A DNA stretch of 64,000 bases from Clostridium bowmanii. Its GTDB lineage: Bacteria > Bacillota > Clostridia > Clostridiales > Clostridiaceae. The DNA is taken from the NCBI RefSeq assembly GCF_018861315.1, contig NZ_JAHLDL010000007.1, positions 108,033 to 172,032 on the forward strand, in the 5' to 3' direction. Shown here piece by piece: positions 10,448-20,267 of this stretch. The first letter of the stretch is position 1; each line of letters begins with the position of its first letter. The notes under the pieces were generated by a model that was given only the letters and a program-made list of their open reading frames with translations, searched no databases and was not told where the DNA came from. The translations under genes were made by a program, and so were the position numbers.

Positions 10448-11554
10448 ATGAATCAGGAATTTATTGAAGCATTGAGAGAAATTGTAGACCAAAAGGGAAT
10501 TAGTGAAGATTTACTTTTTCAAACTATTGAAGATGCATTAGTTGCAGCATATAAGAAAAATTATGCTACGCTATCTAGCAATAGCCAAAATGTAAAAGTA
10601 TCAATGAATAGAGAAACAGGTGAAATACATGTTTATGGTCAGAAAACAGTTGTAGAAGAAGTGGTTGAGGATGTTACAGAAATATCACTAGAGGAAGCTA
10701 AAGAATATAGTCCTAAATATCAAATTGATGATATTGTTGATATTGAAGTTACTCCAAGAAAATTTGGGAGAATAGCTGCACAATCTGCAAAACAAGTAGT
10801 TATTCAAAGAATTAAAGAAGCTGAAAGAAATATTATTTACAATGAATTTATAACCAAAGAATTTGATATTATTACAGGAAGTGTTATAAGAAAAGATAGA
10901 GGTAATGTATTTATAGATTTGGGTAAAATTGAAGCTGTGCTTGGAGCAAATGAGCAAATGCCTGGTGAGGAATATAATTTTAATGAAAAACTAAAACTAT
11001 ATATTGTTGAGGTTAAGAATACTACTAAGGGTGCTCAAATAGGAGTATCAAGAACTCATCCAGGCCTTGTGAAACGCTTATTTGAACTTGAGGTGCCAGA
11101 AGTTTTTGGTGGAGTTGTTGAAATAAAAAGTATTTCAAGAGAAGCAGGATCAAGAACTAAAATCGCAGTGTATTCAAATGATGAAAATGTTGATGCAATG
11201 GGAGCTTGCGTTGGACCAAAAGGTGCTAGAGTTCAAAGTATAGTTAATGAACTAAGAAATGAAAAAATAGATATAATTAAGTGGAGTAAAAAATCTGAGG
11301 AATATATCTCAAATGCATTGAGTCCTGCAAAGGTTTTGAATGTTGTAGTTGAAGAGGCATCTAAATCTGCGAAGGTAATAGTTGAAGATAATCAACTATC
11401 ATTGGCCATTGGAAAAGAAGGTCAAAATGTACGACTAGCAGCAAGACTTACAGGGTGGAAAATTGACATTAAAAGTAGAACTCAAGCTCAATATAAAATG
11501 GAAGATAGTGAAGTTATTGAAAATAAAGTAATTGAAACCATTACTCAGGAGTAG
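10448..11554 (+). CDS. nusA: Transcription elongation/termination factor NusA
   Basis: RNA-polymerase-binding factor that modulates pausing, termination and antitermination. The 368-residue protein has the N-terminal polymerase-binding domain (about 1-130), an S1 domain (GSVIRKDRGNVFIDLGK near 140), and two KH domains (MGACVGPKGARVQSI near 255; LAIGKEGQNVRLAARLTGW near 320). It lacks the acidic repeats found in enterobacterial NusA, as usual for Firmicutes. AAGGAGGAAG lies upstream of its ATG. Confidence 0.95.
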   Translation: MNQEFIEALREIVDQKGISEDLLFQTIEDALVAAYKKNYATLSSNSQNVKVSMNRETGEIHVYGQKTVVEEVVEDVTEISLEEAKEYSPKYQIDDIVDIEVTPRKFGRIAAQSAKQVVIQRIKEAERNIIYNEFITKEFDIITGSVIRKDRGNVFIDLGKIEAVLGANEQMPGEEYNFNEKLKLYIVEVKNTTKGAQIGVSRTHPGLVKRLFELEVPEVFGGVVEIKSISREAGSRTKIAVYSNDENVDAMGACVGPKGARVQSIVNELRNEKIDIIKWSKKSEEYISNALSPAKVLNVVVEEASKSAKVIVEDNQLSLAIGKEGQNVRLAARLTGWKIDIKSRTQAQYKMEDSEVIENKVIETITQE

Positions 11555-11565
11555 GTGATAGGTTT

Positions 11566-11853
11566 ATGAAAGTTAAAAAAATACCTCAGCGCATGTGTAC
11601 GGGTTGTATGGAAATGAAATGTAAAAAAGAATTGTTGCGCATAGTTCGTAGTAAAGAGGGCGAAATTTCTATAGATTTAATAGGAAAAAAACCAGGTAGA
11701 GGTGCATATATTTGTAAAAGTATTGAGTGCTTTGAAAAATCTTACAAAACAAAGAGATTAGAGAGAAATTTAGGCGGGAAAATAAGTGAAGAAATCTATG
11801 AAATGCTTAAAGAACAGATAAATCCTAAGGATGAGATAAATTATGAACAATAA
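11566..11853 (+). CDS. ylxR: YlxR family protein (RNase P modulator RnpM)
   Basis: Small basic RNA-binding protein of 95 residues. Known relatives between nusA and infB bind RNase P RNA and modulate its activity in Bacillus. Motifs seen are RMCTGCMEMKCKKELLRIVR at the N-terminus, then KPGRGAYICKS, with cysteines conserved in the family. It lies 11 bases downstream of nusA and overlaps ylxQ by 11 bases, so translation is coupled. The newer name RnpM applies if the Bacillus function holds here. Confidence 0.9.
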   Translation: MKVKKIPQRMCTGCMEMKCKKELLRIVRSKEGEISIDLIGKKPGRGAYICKSIECFEKSYKTKRLERNLGGKISEEIYEMLKEQINPKDEINYEQ

Positions 11854-12235
11854 ATTTTTTCAGTTTTTAGGTTTAACTAAGAAAGCAGGCAAACTTATTG
11901 AAGGTTACAATCAATGTGAAGATGCGCTATCGCATGGAAGAGGAACCCTAATAATTTTGTCTGAGGAAAGTGCTACAAACACTAAGGATAAATTTAAAAG
12001 ATTTAGCATTAAATATAATATACCTTTTATAGAAGGTGTATCCAATGAGATTCTAGGCAGGTGCCTTGGAAGAGCAGAAATTAATGTTTTGTGTGTTAAT
12101 GACAAAAGAATGAGTAGTAAACTACTCAGTTTATGGAACGAAGTCAATGAAGAAAAAAAAGAAGAACAAGAGAATGAAGAAAATAAAGACGATAAAGAAA
12201 ATGAAATAAATGAGGAAAATAAAGTCGATGAATAA
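11843..12235 (+). CDS. ylxQ: YlxQ, L7Ae/L30e-family RNA-binding protein with acidic tail
   Basis: Predicted kink-turn RNA-binding protein encoded between ylxR and infB in many Firmicutes. The first 100 residues carry the fold's typical opening FLGLTKKAGKLIEGYNQCEDAL and a LIILSEESATNTKDKF segment. The last 28 or so residues are almost only Glu, Asp, Asn and Lys (NEEKKEEQENEENKDDKE and on), an extension beyond the usual length of about 100. The start overlaps the end of ylxR. The precise role is unknown in the family. Confidence 0.85.
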   Translation: MNNKFFQFLGLTKKAGKLIEGYNQCEDALSHGRGTLIILSEESATNTKDKFKRFSIKYNIPFIEGVSNEILGRCLGRAEINVLCVNDKRMSSKLLSLWNEVNEEKKEEQENEENKDDKENEINEENKVDE

Positions 12236-12258
12236 ATTAAATTTCGGGGGTGAATGAT

Positions 12259-14334
12259 TTGGCAAAAGTCAGAATATATGAATTAGCAAAAGAGTTAGAG
12301 GTGTCAAGTAAAGAATTAATTAATGTACTATTCGAGGAGTTTAGTATAAAAGCCAAAAATCATATGAGTGTAATTGAGGAAGAGGATGCTGAGTTAATAA
12401 AGGAACTTTATAGTGACGAAAATTCAGGACTTAAAGATGAAAAAAATGAAACAGTTGAACACTATGAAAATATAGCTAATGAAGATGCTAACAAAGTGAT
12501 CATTAGAAAAAGAGGTAGAAAAGGCAGAGATGAACTTGGAAATGGTAACAATAGTGTTGAAGCTATAGATGATGAAGTTGTAGTAATCGAGGCTTCTATT
12601 ACAGTTAAAGACTTAGCTGATAAGTTAAAGAGACCTTACGTTGAAGTAATAAAACAACTTATTTTTATAGGTGTTATGGCTGGAATGAACCAAGAAATTG
12701 ATTTTGCTACAGCCGAAAAGGTAATAGAAAAATATGGTGCACTTGCAGTACTAAAAGAAGAAGAAGAAGGCAAACTTGCTGATGAAGTAGAAGTAGAAGA
12801 ATTTGAAGATGATTTAGCAACAGCTAAAAAACCAGCTGTTGTAACAGTTATGGGTCATGTTGATCATGGTAAGACTTCATTACTTGATTGTATTAGAAAA
12901 TCTAAGGTTACAGAAACAGAAGCAGGCGGAATAACACAACACATAGGTGCTTATACTGTTAATATTAATGGTGAAAAAATCACATTTTTAGATACACCAG
13001 GTCATGAAGCTTTTACAGCAATGAGAGCTAGAGGTGCCCAAATAACAGATATAGTTATTCTTGTTGTAGCTGCAGATGATGGAATTATGCCACAAACTAC
13101 CGAAGCAATAAATCACTGTAAGGCTGCTAAGGTTCCAATGATAGTAGCTATAAACAAGATGGATAGACCAGGAGCTAATGTTGATAAAGTTAAGCAAGAA
13201 TTAACAGAATATGGCCTTGTTGCTGAAGATTGGGGTGGAGATACAATATGTGTTCCAGTATCCGCTCATACTAAAGAGGGTATAGATACACTACTTGAAA
13301 TGGTATTAATTACAGCAGAAATGTTAGAGCTTAAAGCAAATCCTAGTAGAAGTGCAAAAGGAACTGTAATAGAAGCAAAACTTGATAAAGGTAGAGGCCC
13401 ACTTGCTACGTTATTAATACAAAATGGTACATTAAACACTGGAGATTCTATAATAGTTGGTTCAACATACGGTAGAATAAGGGCAATGTTTGATGATAAG
13501 GGTAACAAAATCAAAACTGCAGGACCTTCTATACCAGTAGAAATACTCGGATTATCTGAAGTGCCAGAAGCTGGAGATAGATTTAATGTAGTTAAAGATG
13601 AGAAGACTGCAAGAAATATGGCCGAAACTAGAAAATCAAAATCAAGAGAAGAACATTTTAAGGCAAGTAATAGAGTTTCTATGGAAAATCTATATAGCCA
13701 AATACAAGAAGGATCTGTTAAGGAACTTGGTGTTATTGTAAAAGCTGACGTTCAAGGATCTGTTGAGGCTGTACGTCAATCTCTTGAAAAATTATCTACT
13801 GATAATGTTAAAGTAAGGGTTATACATTCTGGAGTTGGAGCTATTACAGAAACAGATGTTACACTTGCAGCTGCTTCAAATGCAATAATTATAGGGTTTA
13901 ATGTAAGACCAGATAATAATGCTGCTGTAACTTCTGAAAAAGAAAAGGTAGAAATTAAAACTTATAGAGTAATTTATGATGCTCTTGATGATATAAAAGC
14001 TGCAATGCTTGGAATGCTTGATCCTGTATATAAAGAAGTTGTTTTAGGTAGAGTTGAAATAAGACAAATATACAAAGTATCTAATGTAGGAACTATTGCA
14101 GGATCTTATGTATTAACTGGTAAGATTACAAGAAATAGTAGTGTACGTGTACTTAGAAACGGAATAGTAATAACTGAATCAACTCTAGCATCATTAAAGA
14201 GATTTAAAGACGATGCAAAAGAAGTTGCTGCTGGATATGAATGTGGATTAAGTGTAGAGAAATTCAATGACATTAAGGAAGGCGACATTTTAGAAGCATT
14301 TATTATGGAAGAAGTAAAGCCAAAATTATCATAA
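12259..14334 (+). CDS. infB: Translation initiation factor IF-2
   Basis: GTPase that places initiator tRNA on the 30S subunit and promotes subunit joining. The 691-residue product has two IF2 N-terminal modules (residues 1-50 and about 115-165) separated by a charged linker, then the G domain with GHVDHGKTS near 200, DTPGHEAF near 247 and NKMD near 300, followed by domains II-IV. A GTG at 12250 is in frame but is part of the GGGGGTGA ribosome binding site. TTG 12259, giving [13 protein letters not shown], is the likely start. Confidence 0.96.
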   Translation: MAKVRIYELAKELEVSSKELINVLFEEFSIKAKNHMSVIEEEDAELIKELYSDENSGLKDEKNETVEHYENIANEDANKVIIRKRGRKGRDELGNGNNSVEAIDDEVVVIEASITVKDLADKLKRPYVEVIKQLIFIGVMAGMNQEIDFATAEKVIEKYGALAVLKEEEEGKLADEVEVEEFEDDLATAKKPAVVTVMGHVDHGKTSLLDCIRKSKVTETEAGGITQHIGAYTVNINGEKITFLDTPGHEAFTAMRARGAQITDIVILVVAADDGIMPQTTEAINHCKAAKVPMIVAINKMDRPGANVDKVKQELTEYGLVAEDWGGDTICVPVSAHTKEGIDTLLEMVLITAEMLELKANPSRSAKGTVIEAKLDKGRGPLATLLIQNGTLNTGDSIIVGSTYGRIRAMFDDKGNKIKTAGPSIPVEILGLSEVPEAGDRFNVVKDEKTARNMAETRKSKSREEHFKASNRVSMENLYSQIQEGSVKELGVIVKADVQGSVEAVRQSLEKLSTDNVKVRVIHSGVGAITETDVTLAAASNAIIIGFNVRPDNNAAVTSEKEKVEIKTYRVIYDALDDIKAAMLGMLDPVYKEVVLGRVEIRQIYKVSNVGTIAGSYVLTGKITRNSSVRVLRNGIVITESTLASLKRFKDDAKEVAAGYECGLSVEKFNDIKEGDILEAFIMEEVKPKLS

Positions 14335-14354
14335 TATAAGGAGTAGTGGGTTGT

Positions 14355-14792
14355 ATGGTTAATTATAGAAATGGTAGAATTAACGAAGAAATTAAAAAAG
14401 AAGTGAGCAATACAATTCAAAACAAAATAAAGGATCCAAGAAAAAGTGCTATGGTGAGTGTAACAAAAGTAGACACAACAAAAGACCTTAGCTATACAAA
14501 AATTTATGTTAGTATATTTGGTAGCGAAGATTCTAAAAAAGAAACAATTCAAGCACTAAAAAGTTCTACTGGTCTTATGCGAAAAGAAATTGGGGCTCAT
14601 GTTAAGCTAAGACATGTTCCTCAAGTTATCATAGAGGTTGATGAAACCATAGAACGTGCTATACATTTAGAAGGTATTTTTCATCAAATAAAAGAAAAAG
14701 AAAAAATTGATGAAGAAAATAGTGGAGATAACATAAGTGAAGAAGATATAGATGACAAGGATAGCCATGATGATGGTAGCAATGAAAATTAA
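14355..14792 (+). CDS. rbfA: 30S ribosome-binding factor A
   Basis: Binds immature 30S subunits and helps process 16S rRNA, especially in the cold. The 145-residue protein starts YRNGRINEEIKKEVS and contains the KH-like core with SVTKVDTTKDLSYTKIYVS and LRHVPQVIIEVDETIERA. The final 30 residues form an acidic tail (DEENSGDNISEEDIDD and on), longer than average. ATG 14355 is spaced correctly from AAGGAG; the in-frame GTG 14346 overlaps that site. The end overlaps nrnA by 11 bases. Confidence 0.93.
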   Translation: MVNYRNGRINEEIKKEVSNTIQNKIKDPRKSAMVSVTKVDTTKDLSYTKIYVSIFGSEDSKKETIQALKSSTGLMRKEIGAHVKLRHVPQVIIEVDETIERAIHLEGIFHQIKEKEKIDEENSGDNISEEDIDDKDSHDDGSNEN

Positions 14793-15744
14793 TGATATTG
14801 TTAACAGAATAAAGTTATTCAAGAAAATTGCTATAACTTTCCATACTTCACCAGATGGTGATTCAATAGGTAGTGCACTGGCTTTACTTATTGGTCTTAG
14901 AAAACTGAATAAGGATGTGCATATAGTTTCAAAAGAGGTTATTCCACAGACTTTTCAGTTCTTGCCATATTCAAATGAAATTAATGGTGAAACAATAGAA
15001 CCATCTGTTGATACAGAATGTGTAATAGTGTTAGATTGTGGGGATTTCAAGAGAATTAATTCGAATTTATGTATGCAAAATAGAAAGTTTGAATTAATTA
15101 ATATGGATCACCATTTATCTAATGATTTATACGGAGATTTAAATTTTGTTGATACAAGTGCTTCTGCTGCTTCCGAAATTGTGTTTGAAGTGCTTAGACT
15201 TCTTAATGTGGAATTGGACAAAGAAATAGCTGCATGCTTGTACACTTCACTACTTACAGATACAGGATCATTTAGGCATTCGAGTACTACGGCAGTAACT
15301 CATGCTATTGCAGGAGAACTTATCAGTACAGGTATAGATTTTAGTAACATACATAGATTGATTTTTGAGAATAAAAAGTTTGAAAAAATAAAATTCTATG
15401 GTGAAGTTATTGGTAATATGACCTCCGAACTTAATAGTAAAGTATGCATTATGTATATATCTAAAAATATGCTTGAAAAATATAGTTTTGCTTCCTCAGA
15501 TACATCAGATGTTATTACTTTTGGAGCCTCAATAGATACTGTTGAGGTTACCATTCTTATAAAAGAAGCTGAGAATGGAGTTAGAGTAAGTTTAAGATCT
15601 AAATCACTAGTGGATGTTAGCAAAATTGCAGAAACTTTTAATGGTGGTGGGCATATTAGAGCTGCAGGTTTTTTCACAGAAACGAATTTTGATGATACTA
15701 AAGTGAAACTTTTGGAAATTTTAGAAAAAGAGTTGATAAAATGA
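14782..15744 (+). CDS. nrnA: DHH-family oligoribonuclease / pAp phosphatase NrnA
   Basis: Cytosolic phosphoesterase that degrades 2-5 nucleotide RNAs and dephosphorylates 3'-phosphoadenosine 5'-phosphate in Bacillus. The 320-residue protein has the DHH-domain motifs FHTSPDGDSIGSAL, VLDCGD, the name-giving MDHH at about residue 110, and LYTSLLTDTGSF. The DHHA1 domain ends with GGGHIRAAGF. The frame is open back to 14752, but ATG 14782 inside the last codons of rbfA gives the standard N-terminus. It overlaps truB by four bases (ATGA). Confidence 0.92.
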   Translation: MKINDIVNRIKLFKKIAITFHTSPDGDSIGSALALLIGLRKLNKDVHIVSKEVIPQTFQFLPYSNEINGETIEPSVDTECVIVLDCGDFKRINSNLCMQNRKFELINMDHHLSNDLYGDLNFVDTSASAASEIVFEVLRLLNVELDKEIAACLYTSLLTDTGSFRHSSTTAVTHAIAGELISTGIDFSNIHRLIFENKKFEKIKFYGEVIGNMTSELNSKVCIMYISKNMLEKYSFASSDTSDVITFGASIDTVEVTILIKEAENGVRVSLRSKSLVDVSKIAETFNGGGHIRAAGFFTETNFDDTKVKLLEILEKELIK

Positions 15745-16610
15745 ATGGTATATTAAACATATTTAAACCTACAGGAATGACATCCTTTGATGTAGTTCGC
15801 ATAATTAAAAAAATTACTCATATAAAAAAAGTAGGCCACGCTGGCACTCTAGACCCTGAGGCCAGCGGGGTTTTACCTGTTTGTATAGGAAAAGCAACAA
15901 AGGCGATTGATTATATAATGGGTGACTTTAAAATTTATGAAACTGAATTAAAATTGGGTGTTATTACAGACACCTATGATAGAGAAGGTAAAATTTTAGC
16001 AGAAAGTGAAGTTAAGGCAAGCTGCGCAGAAATTATACAGGCTATTAATTCATTTGTAGGAGAAATAAAACAAGTGCCTCCTATGTACTCAGCTTTGAAA
16101 GTTAATGGGAAAAAACTTTATGAATTAGCAAGGGCTGGGATAGAAATAGAGAGAGAAGCAAGGCCTATTACAATTTATGATATAGAAATTACAGATATTA
16201 AAATACCTTATGTAAAGTTTAGGGTGAAATGCTCTAAGGGTACATATATTAGAAGTCTATGTTATGATATTGGAGAATTATTAAAATGTGGTGGTATGAT
16301 GTGGAACCTGCAAAGAACTGCTACAGGGCAATTTCATATTGAAGATACTATAAATATTGTGGACTTAAATGAAGAAAATATAAATGGGCATATTATGCCT
16401 ATAGAAACCATTTTTAAAAATAATATTAAAGTCACAATAGAAGATCGATTTGTTAAGTTTTTACTTAATGGTGTTGTAGTAAAAGATAGGTTATTAACTT
16501 GCAAGTTCGAAGCGGATACTATATATAGTATCTATAATAATGATAATGATTTTATTGGAATTGCAGATAAAAGTATTGAGGGAGTTAGGCTTATAAAATC
16601 ATTTATATAG
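15741..16610 (+). CDS. truB: tRNA pseudouridine(55) synthase
   Basis: Makes pseudouridine 55 in the T-loop of tRNAs. The 289-residue protein has the catalytic segment GHAGTLDPEASGVLPV with the nucleophilic Asp near residue 39, and later the KQVPPMYSALKVNGKKLYELAR segment and RVKCSKGTYIRSLCYDIG. Its ATG overlaps the nrnA stop codon in an ATGA arrangement. The rbfA-nrnA-truB-ribF order is typical for Firmicutes. Confidence 0.95.
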   Translation: MNGILNIFKPTGMTSFDVVRIIKKITHIKKVGHAGTLDPEASGVLPVCIGKATKAIDYIMGDFKIYETELKLGVITDTYDREGKILAESEVKASCAEIIQAINSFVGEIKQVPPMYSALKVNGKKLYELARAGIEIEREARPITIYDIEITDIKIPYVKFRVKCSKGTYIRSLCYDIGELLKCGGMMWNLQRTATGQFHIEDTINIVDLNEENINGHIMPIETIFKNNIKVTIEDRFVKFLLNGVVVKDRLLTCKFEADTIYSIYNNDNDFIGIADKSIEGVRLIKSFI

Positions 16611-16622
16611 GAGTATATTAAA

Positions 16623-17546
16623 ATGTTAATTATAAAAGATAATTTTAAAACTAAACTTAAATATCCAACATACATAGCCCTGGGAAGTTTTGATGGACTT
16701 CATTTAGGGCACATGCATCTTATAAATAGAACTGTTGAATTATCTGAAGAGAATAATGTTAAAAGTATGATTTGTACTTTTAAAAATCATCCACTGTCAG
16801 TTATTAATAAGGAAATTTGCCCAAAGCTCATAATGGATAATGAGACTAAAATAAATTTATTAAAAAACACTGGTATTGATATTGTTAATTTTGTTAACTT
16901 CGATAAAGATTTTATGAAGATAACTCCAGAAGAATTTATAAAAAATATGGTGAATTTCTATAATGCAAAAGGAATAGTTGTTGGGTTTAATTATAGATTT
17001 GGGTATAAAAATTTAGGTGATATAGAAATGCTTAAAAAACATAGCATTAAACTAGGATATAAATTATATATTTGTGAAGCTATTAGTAAGGATAATGAAG
17101 TTGTAAGTAGTTCTAGCATTCGCCATCTAATAGCTGAGGGGGATATAACTAAAGTAAATGAGTTACTAGGAAGGCCCCACATTATTACTGGAAAAGTAGT
17201 TAAGGGAAAGCAACTTGGTAGAACCATTGGATTTCCTACTGTAAACTTAAATTACAATAAGGAATATATTCTTCCTAAGGGGGGAGTATACTATACTTTA
17301 GTTAAGCATGATAATAATATTTACAAAGCTATAACCAATATAGGCTATAATCCTACTGTAGAAGGTGGAAAGCTATCAGTAGAAACATATATCTTGAATT
17401 TTGATAAACAAATTTACGGTGAAGAAGTTAAAATTAATTTTATAGACAGAATGAGAGATGAAGTTAAATTTGATACAATTGAGGAATTGAGGGAACAACT
17501 TATAAAGGATAAAAAATATGCTTTTGGTCAAAAAATAGAAAAATAA
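16623..17546 (+). CDS. ribF: Bifunctional riboflavin kinase / FAD synthetase
   Basis: Converts riboflavin to FMN and then to FAD in the cytosol. The 307-residue protein has an N-terminal nucleotidyltransferase domain with ALGSFDGLHLGH near residue 20 and SSSSIRHLIAEGDI near 160. The C-terminal flavokinase domain carries GRTIGFPTVNL near 200 and the NIGYNPTVEGG segment near 240. It is the last gene of this operon, 12 bases behind truB; a new promoter for rpsO starts just after it. Confidence 0.95.
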   Translation: MLIIKDNFKTKLKYPTYIALGSFDGLHLGHMHLINRTVELSEENNVKSMICTFKNHPLSVINKEICPKLIMDNETKINLLKNTGIDIVNFVNFDKDFMKITPEEFIKNMVNFYNAKGIVVGFNYRFGYKNLGDIEMLKKHSIKLGYKLYICEAISKDNEVVSSSSIRHLIAEGDITKVNELLGRPHIITGKVVKGKQLGRTIGFPTVNLNYNKEYILPKGGVYYTLVKHDNNIYKAITNIGYNPTVEGGKLSVETYILNFDKQIYGEEVKINFIDRMRDEVKFDTIEELREQLIKDKKYAFGQKIEK

Positions 17547-17567
17547 GTGATATGTTGTAAAAACTAA

Positions 17568-17596
17568 TTTACAATTTAAGAACAGTTTGTTATAAT
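17568..17596 (+). promoter_or_regulatory. Vegetative (sigma-A) promoter of rpsO
   Basis: TTTACA at 17568-17573 and TATAAT at 17591-17596 are separated by exactly 17 bases. It lies directly behind ribF and predicts a transcript start near 17603. Confidence 0.85.
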
Positions 17597-17602
17597 TGAT
17601 TT

Positions 17603-17678
17603 GAACCTTATGCTAAGTTCACCGAATCGCCAACGGTGTACTTGGAATATGGAGATATTTTTCGGAGGTGTTATTAAA
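17603..17678 (+). promoter_or_regulatory. Candidate rpsO (S15) autoregulatory leader
   Basis: The untranslated leader folds into a stem with AAGT (near 17614) against ACTT (near 17640) and, inside, CACCG (17620-17624) against CGGTG (17634-17638), with an internal loop between the two parts. Ribosomal protein S15 of several bacteria represses its own mRNA by binding leader structures of this kind. The ribosome binding site GGAGG is at 17664-17668. The assignment is inferred from position and fold. Confidence 0.55.
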
Positions 17679-17942
17679 ATGCAAAAGGCTAAAAAACAAG
17701 AAATAATGATTAAACATGCAAGACATGAGGGAGATACTGGTTCAGCAGAGGTGCAAATTGCACTACTTACTGAAAGAATTTTAGAGTTAACAGAGCATTT
17801 AAAAATTCATAAAAAAGACAATCATTCAAGAAGAGGTCTATTAATGATGGTTGGACAAAGAAAAGGTATGTTAGGTTACTTAAAGAATAAAGATATTGAA
17901 AGATATCGTGCAATTCTTGCAGAACTTGGACTAAGAAAGTAA
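17679..17942 (+). CDS. rpsO: 30S ribosomal protein S15
   Basis: Primary binding protein of the 16S rRNA central domain. The product has 87 residues, close to the family standard. The segments [37 protein letters not shown] and [13 protein letters not shown] are diagnostic. The longer open frame to 17601 crosses the leader hairpin; ATG 17679 after GGAGGTG is the real start. It is monocistronic by its own promoter and terminator, followed by pnp, as in many bacteria. Confidence 0.97.
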   Translation: MQKAKKQEIMIKHARHEGDTGSAEVQIALLTERILELTEHLKIHKKDNHSRRGLLMMVGQRKGMLGYLKNKDIERYRAILAELGLRK

Positions 17943-17945
17943 TTT

Positions 17946-17975
17946 AGAGCGGCTTAGCCGCTCTATTATTTTAAT
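17946..17975 (+). terminator. rpsO terminator
   Basis: AGAGCGGC (17946-17953) pairs with GCCGCTCT (17957-17964) over a TTA loop, followed by ATTATTTTAATT. It is GC-rich against an AT-rich background. Confidence 0.8.
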
Positions 17976-18061
17976 TATTAGTAATAAAATATATAAAATT
18001 AGATTTTAAAAACACATATATTATCTAATAATATTAGTGTAAATTGAAGGGAGGCAAATAT

Positions 18062-20173
18062 ATGATTCATATTATAGAAACCACTGTAGCAGGAAGAAAT
18101 CTTAAAGTTGAATATGGTAAGGTTGGAATGCTATCAAATTGTGCAATATTCATGAGCTACGGTGAGACAGTAGTTATGGTTAATGCAAATGCATCAGAAA
18201 AACCAAGGGATGGTATTGATTTCTTTCCACTGAGTGTAGAATATGAAGAAAAACTTTATGCCGTTGGTAAAATTCCTGGCGGGTTCATAAAGAGAGAGGC
18301 AAGACCATCAGAAAGGGCAATTTTAACAGCAAGAGGGATTGATAGACCACTTAGACCACTATTCCCTAAAGGCTATAAAAATGATGTACAAATTGTTTGT
18401 ACAGTACTTTCAGTTGAGCAAGATAATTCACCTGAGATACTTGCTATGAATGCTGCATCATTAGCATTATGCTTGTCAAGTATACCTTTTACAGATGCCG
18501 TTGCAACAGTTTCAGTGGGCCTTATTGATGATAAATTCATATTGAGCCCAACTGTAGAAGAGAGAAATGCTAGTTCTATGAACCTTACAGTTTGTGCTAC
18601 AAAGGACAATGTGACAATGATAGAAGCTAGTGGAAATGAAATACCAGAAGATGTAATGATAAATGCTATTGATTTTGCTTTTGAAGCATGTAAAAAAATT
18701 GTAGCTTTCCAAGAAGAAGCTGTAGCTAAATTTGGAAAAGAAAAAATCATTCCTGAAATAAGCAAAATAGATGAAACTCTCCAAAATGAAGTTAGAGATT
18801 TCTCATTTGACATGTTTAAGACAGCAATGTACATAATGGATAAAGATGAGAGAAACGCAAAAGTAGATGAAATAAAACAAAAGATAGCTCTTGAATTTAA
18901 TGAAAAATATTCTGATAAAAAATCAGATATAGGTGAAGTTTCATATGGCATCCAAAAGGAAATAGTTAGAAATATGATGCTAAATGAAAATAGAAGGCCT
19001 GATGGAAGGGCTTTTGATCAGGTTAGGCCAATAAGTTGCGAAGTGGGAATACTTCCTAGAACTCATGGAACAGGTCTTTTTACAAGAGGGCTTACTCAAG
19101 TAATGGGTGTTGCAACTCTCGGGGCATTAAAAGAAGCTCAGATGTTAGACGGAATAGGTGATGAAGATACTAAAAGATACATGCATCATTATAATTTTCC
19201 AGCTTATAGTGTAGGAGAAACTAAGCCAATGCGTGGACCTGGAAGACGGGAAATTGGTCATGGAGCACTAGCTGAAAAAGCTGTAGAACCACTTTTACCA
19301 TCTATAGAAGAATTTCCATATGCTATACGAGTAGTATCAGAGGTACTAAGCTCTAATGGTTCAACATCTCAAGCTAGTGTAAGTGCAAGTATTTTAGCGC
19401 TACTTGATGCAGGTGTTCCAATTAAGAGGCCTGCAGCAGGTATCGCAATGGGACTAATTACAAATTCTGACTTAACTAAAGAAAAAGTAATAACGGATAT
19501 TCAAGGTATAGAAGATTTCTTTGGTGACATGGATTTTAAAGTGGCTGGAACTGAACTAGGAATTACAGCTATACAAGTTGATACAAAGCTTCATGGACTA
19601 TCTAAATATTGCATTAAAACTGCAATTATAGATGCAAAAGTTGCTAGACTTCATATATTAGGAAAAATGAATGAATGTATTCCAGAAGCAAGAAGTGAAC
19701 TTTCAAAATATGCTCCTAGAATGTATATACTAAACGTAGCGCCTGACAAGATTAGAGACGTAATAGGAAAAGGCGGAGTAACTATAAAGAAAATTATAGC
19801 AGAGACCGGAGTTAAAATAGACACTAATGACGATGGAAAAATTGTAATTATGTCTAATGATGGAGATAGTGCAAATAGAGCAGTAAAAATCATCGAAGAG
19901 CTAACAAAATCCGTAAAAGTAGGAGAAATATATTTAGGAAAAGTAACAAAAATAGCTGCTTTTGGAGCTTTTGTTGAAATACTTCCTAATAAAGAAGGAT
20001 TAGTGCATATATCTAAACTCGATTTTGCTAGAGTAAATAAAGTAGAAGATATTGTTTCGGTTGGTGATGAGATATTAGTAAAAGTAATGGAAATAGATAA
20101 TCAGGGAAGAGTAAATCTTTCAAGACGAGATGCTATTAAAGATAGTGAAAATGAAAAAAAAGAGAATGAATAA
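18062..20173 (+). CDS. pnp: Polyribonucleotide nucleotidyltransferase
   Basis: Phosphorolytic 3'-5' exoribonuclease that works with RNase Y (encoded at 30135) in mRNA decay. The 703-residue protein has two RNase PH-like cores ([21 protein letters not shown]; later NRRPDGR and [13 protein letters not shown]), a KH domain ([15 protein letters not shown] near 560) and an S1 domain ([17 protein letters not shown] near 630). The open frame begins at 18044, but ATG 18062 follows GGGAGGC and gives the canonical start. Confidence 0.96.
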   Translation: MIHIIETTVAGRNLKVEYGKVGMLSNCAIFMSYGETVVMVNANASEKPRDGIDFFPLSVEYEEKLYAVGKIPGGFIKREARPSERAILTARGIDRPLRPLFPKGYKNDVQIVCTVLSVEQDNSPEILAMNAASLALCLSSIPFTDAVATVSVGLIDDKFILSPTVEERNASSMNLTVCATKDNVTMIEASGNEIPEDVMINAIDFAFEACKKIVAFQEEAVAKFGKEKIIPEISKIDETLQNEVRDFSFDMFKTAMYIMDKDERNAKVDEIKQKIALEFNEKYSDKKSDIGEVSYGIQKEIVRNMMLNENRRPDGRAFDQVRPISCEVGILPRTHGTGLFTRGLTQVMGVATLGALKEAQMLDGIGDEDTKRYMHHYNFPAYSVGETKPMRGPGRREIGHGALAEKAVEPLLPSIEEFPYAIRVVSEVLSSNGSTSQASVSASILALLDAGVPIKRPAAGIAMGLITNSDLTKEKVITDIQGIEDFFGDMDFKVAGTELGITAIQVDTKLHGLSKYCIKTAIIDAKVARLHILGKMNECIPEARSELSKYAPRMYILNVAPDKIRDVIGKGGVTIKKIIAETGVKIDTNDDGKIVIMSNDGDSANRAVKIIEELTKSVKVGEIYLGKVTKIAAFGAFVEILPNKEGLVHISKLDFARVNKVEDIVSVGDEILVKVMEIDNQGRVNLSRRDAIKDSENEKKENE

Positions 20174-20176
20174 TAA

Positions 20177-20208
20177 TAGAAGGGCTTAGATGCCTTTTTA
20201 TTTTTTTT
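20177..20208 (+). terminator. pnp terminator
   Basis: AAGG (20180-20183) and C pair with G and CCTT (20193-20196) with one bulged G, followed by a run of T broken by one A to 20208. The stem is short but the T-run is long. Confidence 0.6.
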
Positions 20209-20267
20209 AATAATATTACACTAATATGCACATAGTAAATATAAATTCTCAATAAGGAGAGGCACAT

